This document shows positions 1 through 7,767 of a stretch of DNA of 21,126 nt, in pieces. The notes under the pieces are model-generated. The model did no database searches, was not told the origin of the DNA, and saw nothing but the letters and a program-made list of their open reading frames with translations. The DNA lies in contig JBKPSJ010000293.1 of assembly GCA_046765875.1 (NCBI GenBank), positions 1 to 21,126 of the forward strand. Reading direction: 5' to 3'. Each line of letters begins with the position of its first letter. Position 1 is the stretch's first letter. A program made the translations under genes and the position numbers. This DNA comes from DASRHY01 sp046765875 (GTDB lineage Bacteria > Actinomycetota > Actinomycetes > Propionibacteriales > Kribbellaceae).

Positions 1-6
1 GGGCTA

Positions 7-58
7 GGTTCGCACCCCGGGCTAGGGTTCGCACCTCGTCAGAGCGGGGTGCGAACCC
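7..58. repeat. GGGTTCGCACCCC-type inverted repeats at the left edge
   Basis: Two plus-oriented copies of the motif (7-18 and 25-35, the second slightly degenerate) are followed by one reverse copy at 46-58. The arms 25-38 and 45-58 can form a hairpin with one mismatch and a 6-nt loop; 7-19 and 45-57 pair perfectly. The element lies just past the stop of the methyltransferase gene on the minus strand, so it may act as its terminator, although no T-run follows. The same motif fills the right end of the window, so I read it as one member of a dispersed repeat family cut by the window edge. Confidence 0.7.
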
Positions 59-71
59 CGGCCGGAGGGGC

Positions 72-1241
72 TCAGCCACGAGTTAGGACCGCCACGCACT
101 CGATGTGGTGCGTCATGCCGAACAGGTCGAAGGCGCGGAGAACGGCCAGATCGTAGCCGGAGTCGAGGCAGACTCGCAGGTCGCGCGCCAGAGCCACTGG
201 ATCGCACGCGACGTATGCGACCCGCCGGGGTGTCAGGTCCGCGATGGCGTGGACGACGTCCGGACCCGCACCCGTACGCGGCGGATCGAGCACGACCAGG
301 TCGACCGACTCCAACCCCTGCCGGCGGGCCGAGGCCAGCACCCGGCCGACCTTGCCGGCCTCGATCGTCACCGCCTGCAGGTCGTGCAGGTTGCGCCGCG
401 CGTTGCGGACGGCGGCCCGGTCGGACTCGGCGGTGAGCACGGCGCAGCCGGCGTCGGCCAGGAAGGCCGCGAAGAGGCCGACGCCGCTGTATAGGTCGAG
501 AGCCGTCTCGCCCGGCTGCGGGTCCAATCCGTCCAGCACCGCGGCTACGAGTGTCGCCGCGGCCGCAGGGTGGACCTGCCAGAACCCGGTCGCGTCGACG
601 CGGAACGTACGGTCCCGGACCCGTTCGTGTACACGGCCCGTGCCGATGACCTGCTCGCCGGTGTTCGAGACCGCGGTCTGGACCGCATCCGTGTCCGGCC
701 ATGTCTGGTCGAGCACCGCCGGACTGTCCGGATGTGCCAGCAGGCACTTGTCGATCGCGATCAGGTCGTGGCTGCGGTGGGCGTGCATGCCGGGTCTGCC
801 GTTGGAAACGGCGTACCGCATCCTGGTCCGCCAGCCGAGCCCGGTCTCGTCGGCCGGCTCCATCGTCACGGCGTACTCGATTTTGCCGATCCTGCGCAGC
901 GTGTCGGTGACGACCTGCGCCTTCAGTCGGCGCTGCCCGGCGAGCGAGACGTGCTGGAAGTCGCAACCGCCGCACCGGCCCGGACCGGCGAACGGGCACG
1001 GCTGCTCGACCCGTTCGGGCGACGGCGACAGGATCTCGACCGCGTCGGCGCGGAGGAACTTCGAGGTCTGCTCGGTGATCCGGATCCGCACCCGCTCCCC
1101 CGGGATCGCGTGCCGGACGAACACGACCTGCCCGTCCAGCCTGGCCACGCAATGACCGCCATGAGCGACCGGGCCGACCTCGATCTCGGCCAGGGAGCCG
1201 ACGAGGTCAGCGGCGTCAGCGGCGTCCGGTCGTCTCGCCAC
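72..1241 (-). CDS. TrmA/RlmD-family tRNA/rRNA uracil-C5 methyltransferase
   Basis: A 389-residue class I SAM-dependent RNA methyltransferase that should methylate C5 of a uridine in tRNA or 23S rRNA. The N-terminus (about 15-70) fits a TRAM RNA-binding domain. Cys82, Cys90, Cys93 and Cys166 match the 4Fe-4S ligands of this family. The SAM site is LDLYSGVGLF (248-257), the substrate loop LDPPRTG (318-324), the nucleophilic Cys346 lies in VACDP, and the general base is Glu381 in HIECVAVL. The start is a GTG inside the 3' end of the upstream permease gene (26-nt overlap), which implies coupled expression. The place in the gene order matches M. tuberculosis Rv2689c. Whether the target is tRNA U54 or rRNA cannot be decided from the sequence. 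Family call is firm; substrate is open. Confidence 0.93.
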   Translation of the reverse strand: MARRPDAADAADLVGSLAEIEVGPVAHGGHCVARLDGQVVFVRHAIPGERVRIRITEQTSKFLRADAVEILSPSPERVEQPCPFAGPGRCGGCDFQHVSLAGQRRLKAQVVTDTLRRIGKIEYAVTMEPADETGLGWRTRMRYAVSNGRPGMHAHRSHDLIAIDKCLLAHPDSPAVLDQTWPDTDAVQTAVSNTGEQVIGTGRVHERVRDRTFRVDATGFWQVHPAAAATLVAAVLDGLDPQPGETALDLYSGVGLFAAFLADAGCAVLTAESDRAAVRNARRNLHDLQAVTIEAGKVGRVLASARRQGLESVDLVVLDPPRTGAGPDVVHAIADLTPRRVAYVACDPVALARDLRVCLDSGYDLAVLRAFDLFGMTHHIECVAVLTRG

Positions 1242-3243
1242 GCCGAACCTGTCCCGGCACGCTCTCCGCGCGGTCGTGCCGCTCGCCGGCCGCCTGAGAC
1301 GAGGCCAGCTGGTACGGCACCGAGGTCACCATCACGCCCGGGGTGAACAAAAGCCGGCCCTTGAGCCGCAGCGCGCTCTGGTTGTGCAGGAGGTGCTCCC
1401 ACCAGTGGCCCACGACGTACTCGGGGATGTAGACCATCACCACGTCGCGCGGCGACTGGCGGCGGATGTCGCGCACGTACTGCAGGATCGGCCGGGTGAT
1501 CTCGCGGTACGGCGAGGCCAGCCGCTTCAACGGCACCGGTATGCCGCGCCGGTCCCACTCGGCCTGCAGTTCGTCGGACTCGACCGGGTCGACGTCGACG
1601 GTGACGGCCTCGAGGATGTACGGGCGGGCCGCCTTCGCGAACGCCAGCGCCCGCAGTGTCGGCCTGTGCAGCTTGGAGACGAGCACGATCGCGTGCACCC
1701 GCGACGGCAGCGTCAGCGACTCGTCGGAGTCGACCTCCATCTCCCGGCTCACCGTCGCGTAGTGCCGGTGGATGCCCTTCATCATGACGAACAGCACCGC
1801 CATCGCGATGATCGCGATGTACGCCCCGTGCGTGAACTTGGTCAGCAGCACGATCACGAGCACGGTCGCCGTGAACGACAGGCCGATCGCGTTGATCACC
1901 CGGGACCGCATCATGTGCCGGCGGGTGGCTGGATCCTGCTCGGTCTTCAGGTGCCGGGTCCAGTGCCGGATCATCCCGAACTGGCTGACCGTGAACGACA
2001 CGAACACCCCGACGATGTACAGCTGGATCAGCCGCGTCACCTCGGCGTCGAACGCCACGATCAGCAGGATCGCGAATCCCGCCAGCAGGATGATCCCGTT
2101 GCTGTAGGCGAGCCGGTCGCCGCGGGTGTGCAACTGGCGCGGCAGGTAGCCGTCGCGGGCCAGGATCGAGCCGAGCACCGGGAACCCGTTGAACGCGGTG
2201 TTCGCGGCCAGCACCAGGATCAGCATCGTGGCGCCGATCACCAGGTAGAACGCGGGCTGGAAGTTCGAGAACACGGCGTCGCCGATCTGGCCGATCACCG
2301 TCTTCTGCTGGTAGCTGTCCCCCACCGGCTGGCCGTTGTCCAACAGCTGGGTGGCTGGATCCTCGGCATACCGCAGGCCGATCTTGTTCGCCAGCAGGAT
2401 GATGCTGGTCAGCATCGTGACCGCGATCGCTCCGAGCATCAGCAGGGTGGTCGCCGCGTTCTTGCTCTTGGGCTTCTTGAACGCCGGTACGCCGTTGCTG
2501 ATCGCCTCCACGCCGGTCAGCGCGGCGCATCCGGACGAGAAGGCCCGGGCGATCAGGAATATCCCGGAAAGGGTCGTGAGCTGGAAGCCGCTCGTTGCGA
2601 ACGTGCCCTCGGCCTTGATCGTGAGGTGGGCGCTGTCCGCAGCCGGGAGGTCACCGAACAGCAACCGCCCGACCCCCCAGATCGTCATCCCGATGATCGA
2701 GAACATGAAGATGTACGTCGGGACCGCGAACAGCGCGCCCGATTCGCGTACACCGCGCAGGTTCATCGCCGCCAGCAACACGACCAGTCCGACGGCGAGC
2801 TGCGCCTCGTGACCCTCCAACTGCGGTATCGCCGACTTCGCGTTCTGGACGCCCGACGAGATCGACACCGCGACGGTCAGGACGTAGTCGACCATCAGCG
2901 CGCTGGCGACGGTCAGGCCGGCGGTCGGCCCGACGTTGACCGTGGCCACCTCATAGTCGCCGCCACCGGACGGGTAGGCGTACACGTTCTGCCGGTACGA
3001 CGCCACCACGATCAGCATCACCAGCGCGACCAGCAGCCCGATCTTCCACGAGTACGCGTACGCCGAGATACCCGCGATCGAGAGGGTCAGAAAGATTTCG
3101 TCCGGTGCGTACGCGACCGACGACAGCGCGTCGCTGGCGAACACCGGAAGCGCGATCCGCTTCGGGAGCAGCGTCTCGCCGAGCTGGGTACTGCGTAGTT
3201 TCCGGCCGACGAGGAGGCGCTTGCCGACGTTGCCAAGAGTCAC
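1216..3243 (-). CDS. KimA-like APC-superfamily potassium uptake permease
   Basis: About 675 residues: roughly 12 membrane segments up to residue 490, then a soluble C-terminal domain of about 170 residues resembling the cytoplasmic USP-like domain of KimA. Phrases such as AFSSGCAALTGVEAISN, YRQNVYAYPSGGGDY and RGDRLAYSNGIILL are very close to what I recall of Bacillus subtilis KimA (YdaO). Residues equivalent to the KimA K+ site appear to be present: Asp38, Tyr45, Asp119, Tyr120, Thr123, Thr243, Glu246, Tyr409 (numbered from the start used here). I chose the GTG at 3243 because TACGAT stands 6 nt upstream, the spacing of a leaderless start; an in-frame GTG at 3273 would add 10 residues. It is divergent from two TrkA genes, supporting a role in K+ uptake. 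Annotated relatives are often called amino acid permease, which I think is less likely here. Confidence 0.88.
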   Translation of the reverse strand: MTLGNVGKRLLVGRKLRSTQLGETLLPKRIALPVFASDALSSVAYAPDEIFLTLSIAGISAYAYSWKIGLLVALVMLIVVASYRQNVYAYPSGGGDYEVATVNVGPTAGLTVASALMVDYVLTVAVSISSGVQNAKSAIPQLEGHEAQLAVGLVVLLAAMNLRGVRESGALFAVPTYIFMFSIIGMTIWGVGRLLFGDLPAADSAHLTIKAEGTFATSGFQLTTLSGIFLIARAFSSGCAALTGVEAISNGVPAFKKPKSKNAATTLLMLGAIAVTMLTSIILLANKIGLRYAEDPATQLLDNGQPVGDSYQQKTVIGQIGDAVFSNFQPAFYLVIGATMLILVLAANTAFNGFPVLGSILARDGYLPRQLHTRGDRLAYSNGIILLAGFAILLIVAFDAEVTRLIQLYIVGVFVSFTVSQFGMIRHWTRHLKTEQDPATRRHMMRSRVINAIGLSFTATVLVIVLLTKFTHGAYIAIIAMAVLFVMMKGIHRHYATVSREMEVDSDESLTLPSRVHAIVLVSKLHRPTLRALAFAKAARPYILEAVTVDVDPVESDELQAEWDRRGIPVPLKRLASPYREITRPILQYVRDIRRQSPRDVVMVYIPEYVVGHWWEHLLHNQSALRLKGRLLFTPGVMVTSVPYQLASSQAAGERHDRAESVPGQVRRGETTGRR

Positions 3244-3249
3244 ACCGCG

Positions 3250-3255
3250 ATCGTA
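3250..3255 (-). promoter_or_regulatory. -10 box TACGAT for a leaderless permease transcript
   Basis: On the minus strand TACGAT is followed by 6 nt and then the GTG at 3243, so transcription would start at or next to the start codon. No convincing -35 is visible. Leaderless mRNAs with this layout are common in actinobacteria. Confidence 0.45.
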
Positions 3256-3354
3256 GAGGCCACGAACACCCACCCGCCTGCCGGTGGCGAGGCGCGTGGT
3301 GACAACGGTGTAGCGTTCGGACCGGCCGAGCTCAGAGCCGAGCGCAGAATGGGT

Positions 3355-3378
3355 CAGGGAAAGGTTCAGGGAGAGGTT
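3355..3378 (+). promoter_or_regulatory. Duplicated purine-rich ribosome-binding region of ceoB
   Basis: A 12-bp direct repeat, CAGGGA(A/G)AGGTT, occurs twice back to back (3355-3366 and 3367-3378) directly before the GTG at 3384. The second copy contains GGGAGAGG at a usable distance and probably serves as the Shine-Dalgarno sequence; the first is a spare or decoy. Confidence 0.5.
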
Positions 3379-3383
3379 GCGGA

Positions 3384-4046
3384 GTGCACGTTGTCATCAT
3401 GGGCTGCGGCCGCGTCGGCTCCACTCTGGCCAGGACGCTGGAGAAGCGTGACCACACGGTCGCGATCATCGACCAGTCCCCCGACTCGTTCCGCCGGCTG
3501 AGCCCGAACTACCGCGGCCAGACCGTGACCGGCATGGGCTTCGACCGCGAGATCCTCATCGAGGCCGGGATCGAGAAGGCCGGCGCGTTCGCCGCGGTCT
3601 CCAACGGCGACAACTCGAACATCCTGGCCGCCCGGGTCGCCCGGGAGAACTTCGGGATCGAGAACGTGGTCGCACGGATCTACGACCCGGGCCGCGCCGA
3701 GGTGTACCAGCGGCTCGGCATCCCGACCGTCGGTACGGTGAAGTGGACCGTCGACCGCGTGATCCGGCGGCTGCTGCCGAGCGGATCGGAGCCGCAGTGG
3801 CGCGACCCGACCGGCAGCGTACGACTCGACGAGATCCACGTGCACCCGCGCTGGGTCGGCCGCCGCGCCCTCGAGATCGAGTCCGCCACCGGCGCCCGGG
3901 TGGCGTTCCTGGTCCGGCTCGGTGAGGGCCTGCTGCCCAAGCCGGACACCGTCATCCAGGAGGGTGATCTGGTGCATGTCCTGGTACTGGAGAGCGAGGC
4001 GAACGCCGTCGAGGCCGCGCTCGGCACGGAGCCCAAGGAGAGCTGA
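3384..4046 (+). CDS. ceoB: TrkA-family potassium regulatory protein CeoB
   Basis: A 220-residue cytosolic RCK/KTN protein. The N-terminal Rossmann fold starts with the nucleotide-binding motif GCGRVG (7-12) and has Asp30 at the end of beta-2, as expected for NAD(H) binding. The last 80 residues or so form a TrkA-C/RCK-C ligand domain. Such proteins gate K+ channels or transporters in response to nucleotides. The gene starts with GTG behind a purine-rich repeat, and its TGA overlaps the ATG of the next trkA gene by one base, so the pair is translationally coupled. Order and orientation match ceoB (Rv2691) of M. tuberculosis. No TrkH/KtrB-type channel gene lies in the window; the divergent KimA-like permease is the nearest candidate partner. 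Confidence 0.92.
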   Translation: MHVVIMGCGRVGSTLARTLEKRDHTVAIIDQSPDSFRRLSPNYRGQTVTGMGFDREILIEAGIEKAGAFAAVSNGDNSNILAARVARENFGIENVVARIYDPGRAEVYQRLGIPTVGTVKWTVDRVIRRLLPSGSEPQWRDPTGSVRLDEIHVHPRWVGRRALEIESATGARVAFLVRLGEGLLPKPDTVIQEGDLVHVLVLESEANAVEAALGTEPKES

Positions 4047-4735
4047 TGCGGGTAGCCATCGCGGGCGCCGGTAACGTCGGCCGTTCGATCGCGTCCGAAC
4101 TGCTGGAGAACGGCCATCAGGTACTGCTGATCGACAAGGACCCTCGCGCGATCAAGGCGGAGTCGGTGCCGCAGGCGGAGTGGCTGCTGGCCGACGCCTG
4201 CGAGCTGTCCTCGCTGGAGGAGGCCGCCCTGCAGCGCTGCCAGGTGGCGATCGCCTCGACCGGCGACGACAAGGTCAACCTGGTCGTGTCGCTGCTGGCC
4301 AAGACCGAGTTCGGCGTTCCGCGGACCGTTGCCCGGGTCAACCATCCGCGCAACGAGTGGATGTTCAACGAGGCCTGGGGCGTGGACGTGGCGGTGTCGA
4401 CCCCGCGGATCATGTCCGCACTGGTCGAGGAGGCGGTCTCGGTCGGCGACCTGGTCCGGCTGTTCACCTTCCGGCAGAGCGACGTCAACCTGGTCGAGCT
4501 CACCCTGCCCGACGACTCACCGATGATCGGTACTCGGGTCGGCGACATCGCCTGGCCCGCAGACACCGCCCTGGTGACGATCCTCCGCGAAGGCCGGGTG
4601 CTCACCCCGGACCCGGACGGCACCCTCGAACTCAATGACGAACTGCTGTTCGTCGCCGCGGACGAGAACGAGGAGCAGCTCGAGGACATGCTGTCGCCGC
4701 ACCACCATCACCACTCCAGCGGCACAGGCTCCTAG
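4046..4735 (+). CDS. ceoC: TrkA-family potassium regulatory protein CeoC
   Basis: A 229-residue second RCK protein: Rossmann motif GAGNVG (7-12), Asp30 for nucleotide ribose, and a C-terminal TrkA-C domain from about residue 140. It overlaps ceoB by one base and most likely forms a heteromeric regulator with it, as proposed for mycobacterial CeoB/CeoC. The C-terminus ends in a natural run of five histidines within SPHHHHHSSGTGS, which could bind metal or simply be a flexible tail. The stop TAG (4733-4735) shares the palindrome CTAG with the stop of the convergent DUF3159 gene, so the two genes overlap by 4 bp and no terminator fits between them. Confidence 0.92.
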   Translation: MRVAIAGAGNVGRSIASELLENGHQVLLIDKDPRAIKAESVPQAEWLLADACELSSLEEAALQRCQVAIASTGDDKVNLVVSLLAKTEFGVPRTVARVNHPRNEWMFNEAWGVDVAVSTPRIMSALVEEAVSVGDLVRLFTFRQSDVNLVELTLPDDSPMIGTRVGDIAWPADTALVTILREGRVLTPDPDGTLELNDELLFVAADENEEQLEDMLSPHHHHHSSGTGS

Positions 4736-5520
4736 CGCTTGTTGCCGCGCAGCAGGTGGGTGACGGTGTCGCGCGCCTCCGCCCAGGACTCGGCGGGCAG
4801 CGACGCGCGCAGCACGATGTAGGCGCACCACAGCGCCAGCGCGTAGAAGGGCAGGCCGAGCGCCACCTTGGCGATGCCGAGGGCGTTCACCCAGCCGGCC
4901 AGGTACAGCGGGACCTGCACCACCAGCCGTACGGCGAACAGCCCGACGAACACCAGCGTCGCCCGGCTGAACCCGCGCAGCATGGCCGGGTCCTTCCGCC
5001 AGGCCGTGCCGGCCTGGGTCACCAACCCGTAGATCACGCCGAAGAACGGCCAGCGCAGCAGCACGGTCAGCAGGTACAGCAGCCCGTAGGCCGCGTTGAT
5101 GAGCAGGCCGGGCAGGTAGACGTTCTCCGCCTTGCCGCTGGCCTTGGCGACGTACGCCGAGATCAGTACGCCGATGAAGCCGCCGACGATGTTGCGCAGC
5201 GGCTGGCGCCGCAACAGCCGCAGCACGGCCACCACGACGGCCGCCGCGACGGCGACCCCGAGGGCCAGGGACAGGTTGTCGTCGGTGACCCAGTAGACGA
5301 CCAGGAACGCGATCCAGGGCAGGCCGATGTCGAGCAGCGCGCCCCAGCCACCCAGCGCGTGGAAGAAGTCCTTGTCGGTGCCGGCGGGCCGGCCCTCCGA
5401 GCGCAGCTCCTCCTCGACGATCTGCTCGGCGATCGCCTTCTCGGTGTCGCTGAGCCGCAACACGTCCGCGGGGTCGCGGTCGAGATCGGCCCCGGCCTGG
5501 GCGCGCTCCGGCTCAGCCAT
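4732..5520 (-). CDS. DUF3159 integral membrane protein
   Basis: A 262-residue protein of unknown function. About 70 residues of hydrophilic N-terminus (acidic, with the stretch LSDTEKAIAEQIVEEELRSEG) precede five or six membrane segments, e.g. around 70-115, 125-150 and 175-245, separated by short charged loops such as LLRRQPLRN. The family is actinobacterial and its usual place is between ceoC and an OB-fold gene, as here and at M. tuberculosis Rv2693c. The ATG start lies inside the end of the upstream OB-fold gene (8-nt overlap), so the two are probably translated together. Conserved neighbourhood with K+ genes suggests, but does not prove, a link to ion balance or membrane state. Confidence 0.85.
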   Translation of the reverse strand: MAEPERAQAGADLDRDPADVLRLSDTEKAIAEQIVEEELRSEGRPAGTDKDFFHALGGWGALLDIGLPWIAFLVVYWVTDDNLSLALGVAVAAAVVVAVLRLLRRQPLRNIVGGFIGVLISAYVAKASGKAENVYLPGLLINAAYGLLYLLTVLLRWPFFGVIYGLVTQAGTAWRKDPAMLRGFSRATLVFVGLFAVRLVVQVPLYLAGWVNALGIAKVALGLPFYALALWCAYIVLRASLPAESWAEARDTVTHLLRGNKR

Positions 5521-5899
5521 GGGCTACCGCGGGACGCAGTTCGTAGCGCGGATTGAAGATCACCCGGTCTCCGTCGACGACCCCGATCCGGCCGGACACG
5601 ATCACGTCGACGCCCGGCTGGATCCCGGCGATCTTGCGCCGGCCCAGCCAGATGACGGTCACCGTTCCGGTGCCGTCGTACAACTCACCCTCCAGCGCCG
5701 GTACGCCGCCGCGAGGGCTGAACGTCACGGTTCGCAGTGTGCCCGCGACCGTGACCATCTCTCGGTCCGAACAGTTCCTGATCGACCGCGCGCCGCAGTC
5801 CGCGCTGAAGTCGCGCAGCTCTTCGGCCTCACGCTCGTCCACGCTGCTGGCGAGTCCGCGCAGCGCGCGCCGGAACCGTCCGGCCTTGTGGCTTCCCAT
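5513..5899 (-). CDS. OB-fold nucleic-acid-binding protein
   Basis: A small protein of 128 residues. The C-terminal two thirds (from about residue 47) have the alternating strand pattern of an OB fold: VTVAGTLRTVTF, LEGELYDGTGTVTVIWLG, then VIVSGRIGVVDGDRVIFNPRYEL. This resembles the anticodon-binding/RecG-type tRNA_anti family and matches the position of Rv2694c. The N-terminus is basic and Arg-rich, suiting nucleic acid binding. I prefer the ATG at 5899; a GTG at 5905 would add two residues but leaves only 2 nt after the -10 box. The target nucleic acid is unknown. Confidence 0.82.
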   Translation of the reverse strand: MGSHKAGRFRRALRGLASSVDEREAEELRDFSADCGARSIRNCSDREMVTVAGTLRTVTFSPRGGVPALEGELYDGTGTVTVIWLGRRKIAGIQPGVDVIVSGRIGVVDGDRVIFNPRYELRPAVAHG

Positions 5900-5907
5900 G
5901 TCCACCT

Positions 5908-5913
5908 AGCCTA
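5908..5913 (-). promoter_or_regulatory. -10 box TAGGCT for the OB-fold/DUF3159 pair
   Basis: On the minus strand TAGGCT stands 8 nt before the ATG at 5899, so the transcript would be leaderless or nearly so. An AGGTGG sequence also lies 2 nt before the ATG, too close to be a standard ribosome site. Confidence 0.4.
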
Positions 5914-6006
5914 ATCGTGCCTTACCCACCGAGGAACGCTCCGAGCGTCGTCACTGTTCCCTCCGTGCGCCCCCGGTGCGGCCTCCCTTGCCCGGTGCCG
6001 CCCTGG

Positions 6007-6672
6007 TCAGACCTCCTCCGGCGGCGGCTGGGCACCGGCGGGCAGGGTCAGGGCGAGCGGGTCGCGCGGCGCCATCGGCTCGCTGCCACGGACCACGATC
6101 ACCCGCCGGAATGAGTCCTCCAGCTGCGCCGCGGCGCCAGACTCGATGGCGGCCCGGCCGAGCACGGTGCCGCGAAGCAGCCAGCGGGGGCCGTCCACGC
6201 CGACCACCCGCGAGGTCTGGCTGTACATCTGGCCGTCGGGGTCCTGCACCGGCACCACCAAGGTGAGCTCCGGTCCGAACGGGCCGTTGCCCTCGGTCGC
6301 CGTACCGCCCATCCGGGTCGCCTCGGCGGCGATCTCGCGCCGGACCTCGGCCCAGATCCCCGCCGTCTTCGGCGCCGCGAACGCGCGCAGCTCGAGCGCG
6401 GAGTCCGACACCACCATCAGCACCGCCTGGACCTCGTTGGACTGCTCGTCCACCTGCAGGCGCAGCTCCATCCCGGGGATGCCGGCGATCACCAGACCGC
6501 CCAGGTCGATCCGGTCCTCGGCCTCCAGCTCGGCCTTGTCGACGTCGCTCACGTCGTACGGGCCCGTCGGGATCGCCTCCCCCGCATCGACGTCGGAGTC
6601 GGCGTCCTCGGCCAGATCCGCGAAGGTGGGCTCCGAGTCGTCCTCGTCCTTGCCCTTCCGGCGGAACCTCAC
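6007..6672 (-). CDS. DUF3710 protein
   Basis: A 221-residue soluble protein of unknown function. It begins with a basic patch (RFRRKGKDED) and a long acidic, disordered segment to about residue 45, followed by a folded domain with conserved-looking stretches DLGGLVIAGIPGMELRLQVDE and DGPRWLLRGTVLGRAA, and a proline-rich tail. Family members occur next to dut in many actinobacteria (Rv2696c in M. tuberculosis). The open frame extends 25 codons further upstream, but I chose the GTG at 6672 because AGGAAAG lies 5 nt ahead of it and the extension looks non-coding. A link to dUTP or envelope physiology is only suggested by the neighbourhood. Confidence 0.83.
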   Translation of the reverse strand: MRFRRKGKDEDDSEPTFADLAEDADSDVDAGEAIPTGPYDVSDVDKAELEAEDRIDLGGLVIAGIPGMELRLQVDEQSNEVQAVLMVVSDSALELRAFAAPKTAGIWAEVRREIAAEATRMGGTATEGNGPFGPELTLVVPVQDPDGQMYSQTSRVVGVDGPRWLLRGTVLGRAAIESGAAAQLEDSFRRVIVVRGSEPMAPRDPLALTLPAGAQPPPEEV

Positions 6673-6755
6673 AGTGCTTTCCTGCTTCCTTCGATATCCA
6701 ATAGGAGAACAGCGCCGGTCAGTCTCGCGCGACTCCCGGGTCACCACCCGACTTC

Positions 6756-7211
6756 TCAGCCTGTCACACCGCCGAAGCCTCCGGTGGACCCGTACCCCCC
6801 GTCGCCGCGGGCGGAGCCCGGCAGCCGGTCGACCTCGACGAACCGCGCCTTCTCGATCCGCTGGATCACCAGTTGCGCGATCCGGTCGCCGCGCCGCAAC
6901 GTCACCGGCTCGGCCGGGTCGAGATTGACCAGGCAGACCTTGATCTCGCCGCGGTAGCCGGCGTCGACGGTGCCCGGGGCGTTGACTATCGACACGCCGT
7001 GCCGGGCGGCCAGGCCGGACCGCGGGTGCACGAACGCGGCGTACCCGTCCGGCAGCGCGATCGCGATCCCGGTCCCGACCAGCGACCGCTCCCCCGGCCT
7101 CAGGGTCACCTCCGCGGTGACGACCAGGTCGGCGCCGGCATCACCGGGGTGCGCGTACGAAGGCAGCGGGACGCCCTCGTCCAGCCGGGTGATCAGAACC
7201 TCGACATCCAC
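6756..7211 (-). CDS. dut: Deoxyuridine 5'-triphosphate nucleotidohydrolase (dUTPase)
   Basis: A 151-residue trimeric dUTPase that hydrolyses dUTP to dUMP and PPi, keeping uracil out of DNA and feeding thymidylate synthesis. All five family motifs are visible: AHPGDAGADL (20-29), PRSGLAARHG (63-72), NAPGTVDAGYRGEIKV (77-92, with catalytic Asp83), RRGDRIAQLVI (106-116) and the glycine-rich C-terminal motif GDGGYGSTGGFG (136-147). Length is standard. The open frame runs far upstream, but homology begins at the GTG at 7211, and TAGGGT 8 nt before it suggests a leaderless start. It is divergent from the DUF3093 gene, as at Rv2697c/Rv2698. Confidence 0.96.
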   Translation of the reverse strand: MDVEVLITRLDEGVPLPSYAHPGDAGADLVVTAEVTLRPGERSLVGTGIAIALPDGYAAFVHPRSGLAARHGVSIVNAPGTVDAGYRGEIKVCLVNLDPAEPVTLRRGDRIAQLVIQRIEKARFVEVDRLPGSARGDGGYGSTGGFGGVTG

Positions 7212-7219
7212 GAGAACGG

Positions 7220-7256
7220 ACCCTATCCGCAGCCGCCGGCGGGTCCGTGCCAGGCT
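7220..7256. promoter_or_regulatory. Divergent near-leaderless promoters of dut and the DUF3093 gene
   Basis: The two start codons are only 52 bp apart. On the minus strand TAGGGT (7220-7225) is 8 nt before the dut GTG. On the plus strand TGCCAGGCT (-10 hexamer 7251-7256 with an extended TG) is 7 nt before the DUF3093 GTG. No clear -35 elements are seen. Confidence 0.4.
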
Positions 7257-7263
7257 GGCGGGC

Positions 7264-7722
7264 GTGCCGTCCTCCCCCGTATACGCCGAACGCCTGCGCA
7301 TCCCGGTCCTGTGGTGGCTGATCACCGCCGCGGGACTGTTCGTGCTGTGGCTGGCCGTGGCCGCGGCCACCGGCGGCATACCGGCGCTGATCTTCACCCT
7401 CGTGGTCACCGTGCTGGTCGTGACCATCCTGGTCCGGTACGGCGCGGCTCCGGTCCTGGTCGACGGCGAGACCTTCACCGCCGGCCGGGCCCGGATCGAA
7501 CGCGAACACCTCGGTACGGCCGAGGCGCTTACCGGCGAATCCGCCCGGCTGGCCCGCGGACGCGACTGTGACCCGCGCGCCTATCTGGTACTACGGCCAT
7601 ACCTGTCCGGCGCGGTACGTGTTCAGCTGACCGACCCGGCCGACCCGGCGCCGTACTGGCTGGTGGCCACCCGGCGGCCCGATCAACTTGCCGAAGCGCT
7701 GCGGGGCGCGCCTGGGTCCTGA
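7264..7722 (+). CDS. DUF3093 membrane protein
   Basis: A 152-residue protein with two adjacent membrane helices (about 14-36 and 39-59) and a soluble C-terminal domain. The pattern YAERLRIPVLWW at the N-terminus and the later DPRAYLVLRPYLSGAVRVQL and DPAPYWLVATRRPDQLAEAL stretches are typical of DUF3093. Function is unknown. The family is consistently divergent from dut in actinobacteria (Rv2698). The GTG start at 7264 was chosen because the first helix follows at once and a -10-like element lies 7 nt upstream; the frame is open much further upstream, but that part runs antisense to dut. Confidence 0.86.
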   Translation: MPSSPVYAERLRIPVLWWLITAAGLFVLWLAVAAATGGIPALIFTLVVTVLVVTILVRYGAAPVLVDGETFTAGRARIEREHLGTAEALTGESARLARGRDCDPRAYLVLRPYLSGAVRVQLTDPADPAPYWLVATRRPDQLAEALRGAPGS

Positions 7723-7767
7723 CGGTGGCAAGATCGGTTGCGGATGGCATCGAACAGGAGGCTGGCC

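Noticed and set aside
923..2530. 535-residue minus-strand open frame overlapping the permease and methyltransferase genes
   Set aside because: Out of frame with both recognisable proteins and made of low-complexity Arg/Ala/Asp; a shadow frame.
1276..3198. 640-residue open frame antisense to the permease gene
   Set aside because: Composition is Arg/His/Asp-rich with no domain pattern; it is a typical high-GC shadow of the opposite-strand gene, which has clear family motifs.
3244..3383. c-di-AMP (ydaO-type) riboswitch before the K+ permease
   Set aside because: The gap is only 140 bp, contains no recognisable conserved core, and the -10 box beside the GTG leaves no leader to hold a riboswitch.
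5900..5925. Iron-box (IdeR/DtxR-like) site before the OB-fold gene
   Set aside because: Only a TTAGGCTAGG fragment resembles one half of the consensus; the other half is missing, and the same bases are better explained by a -10 box.
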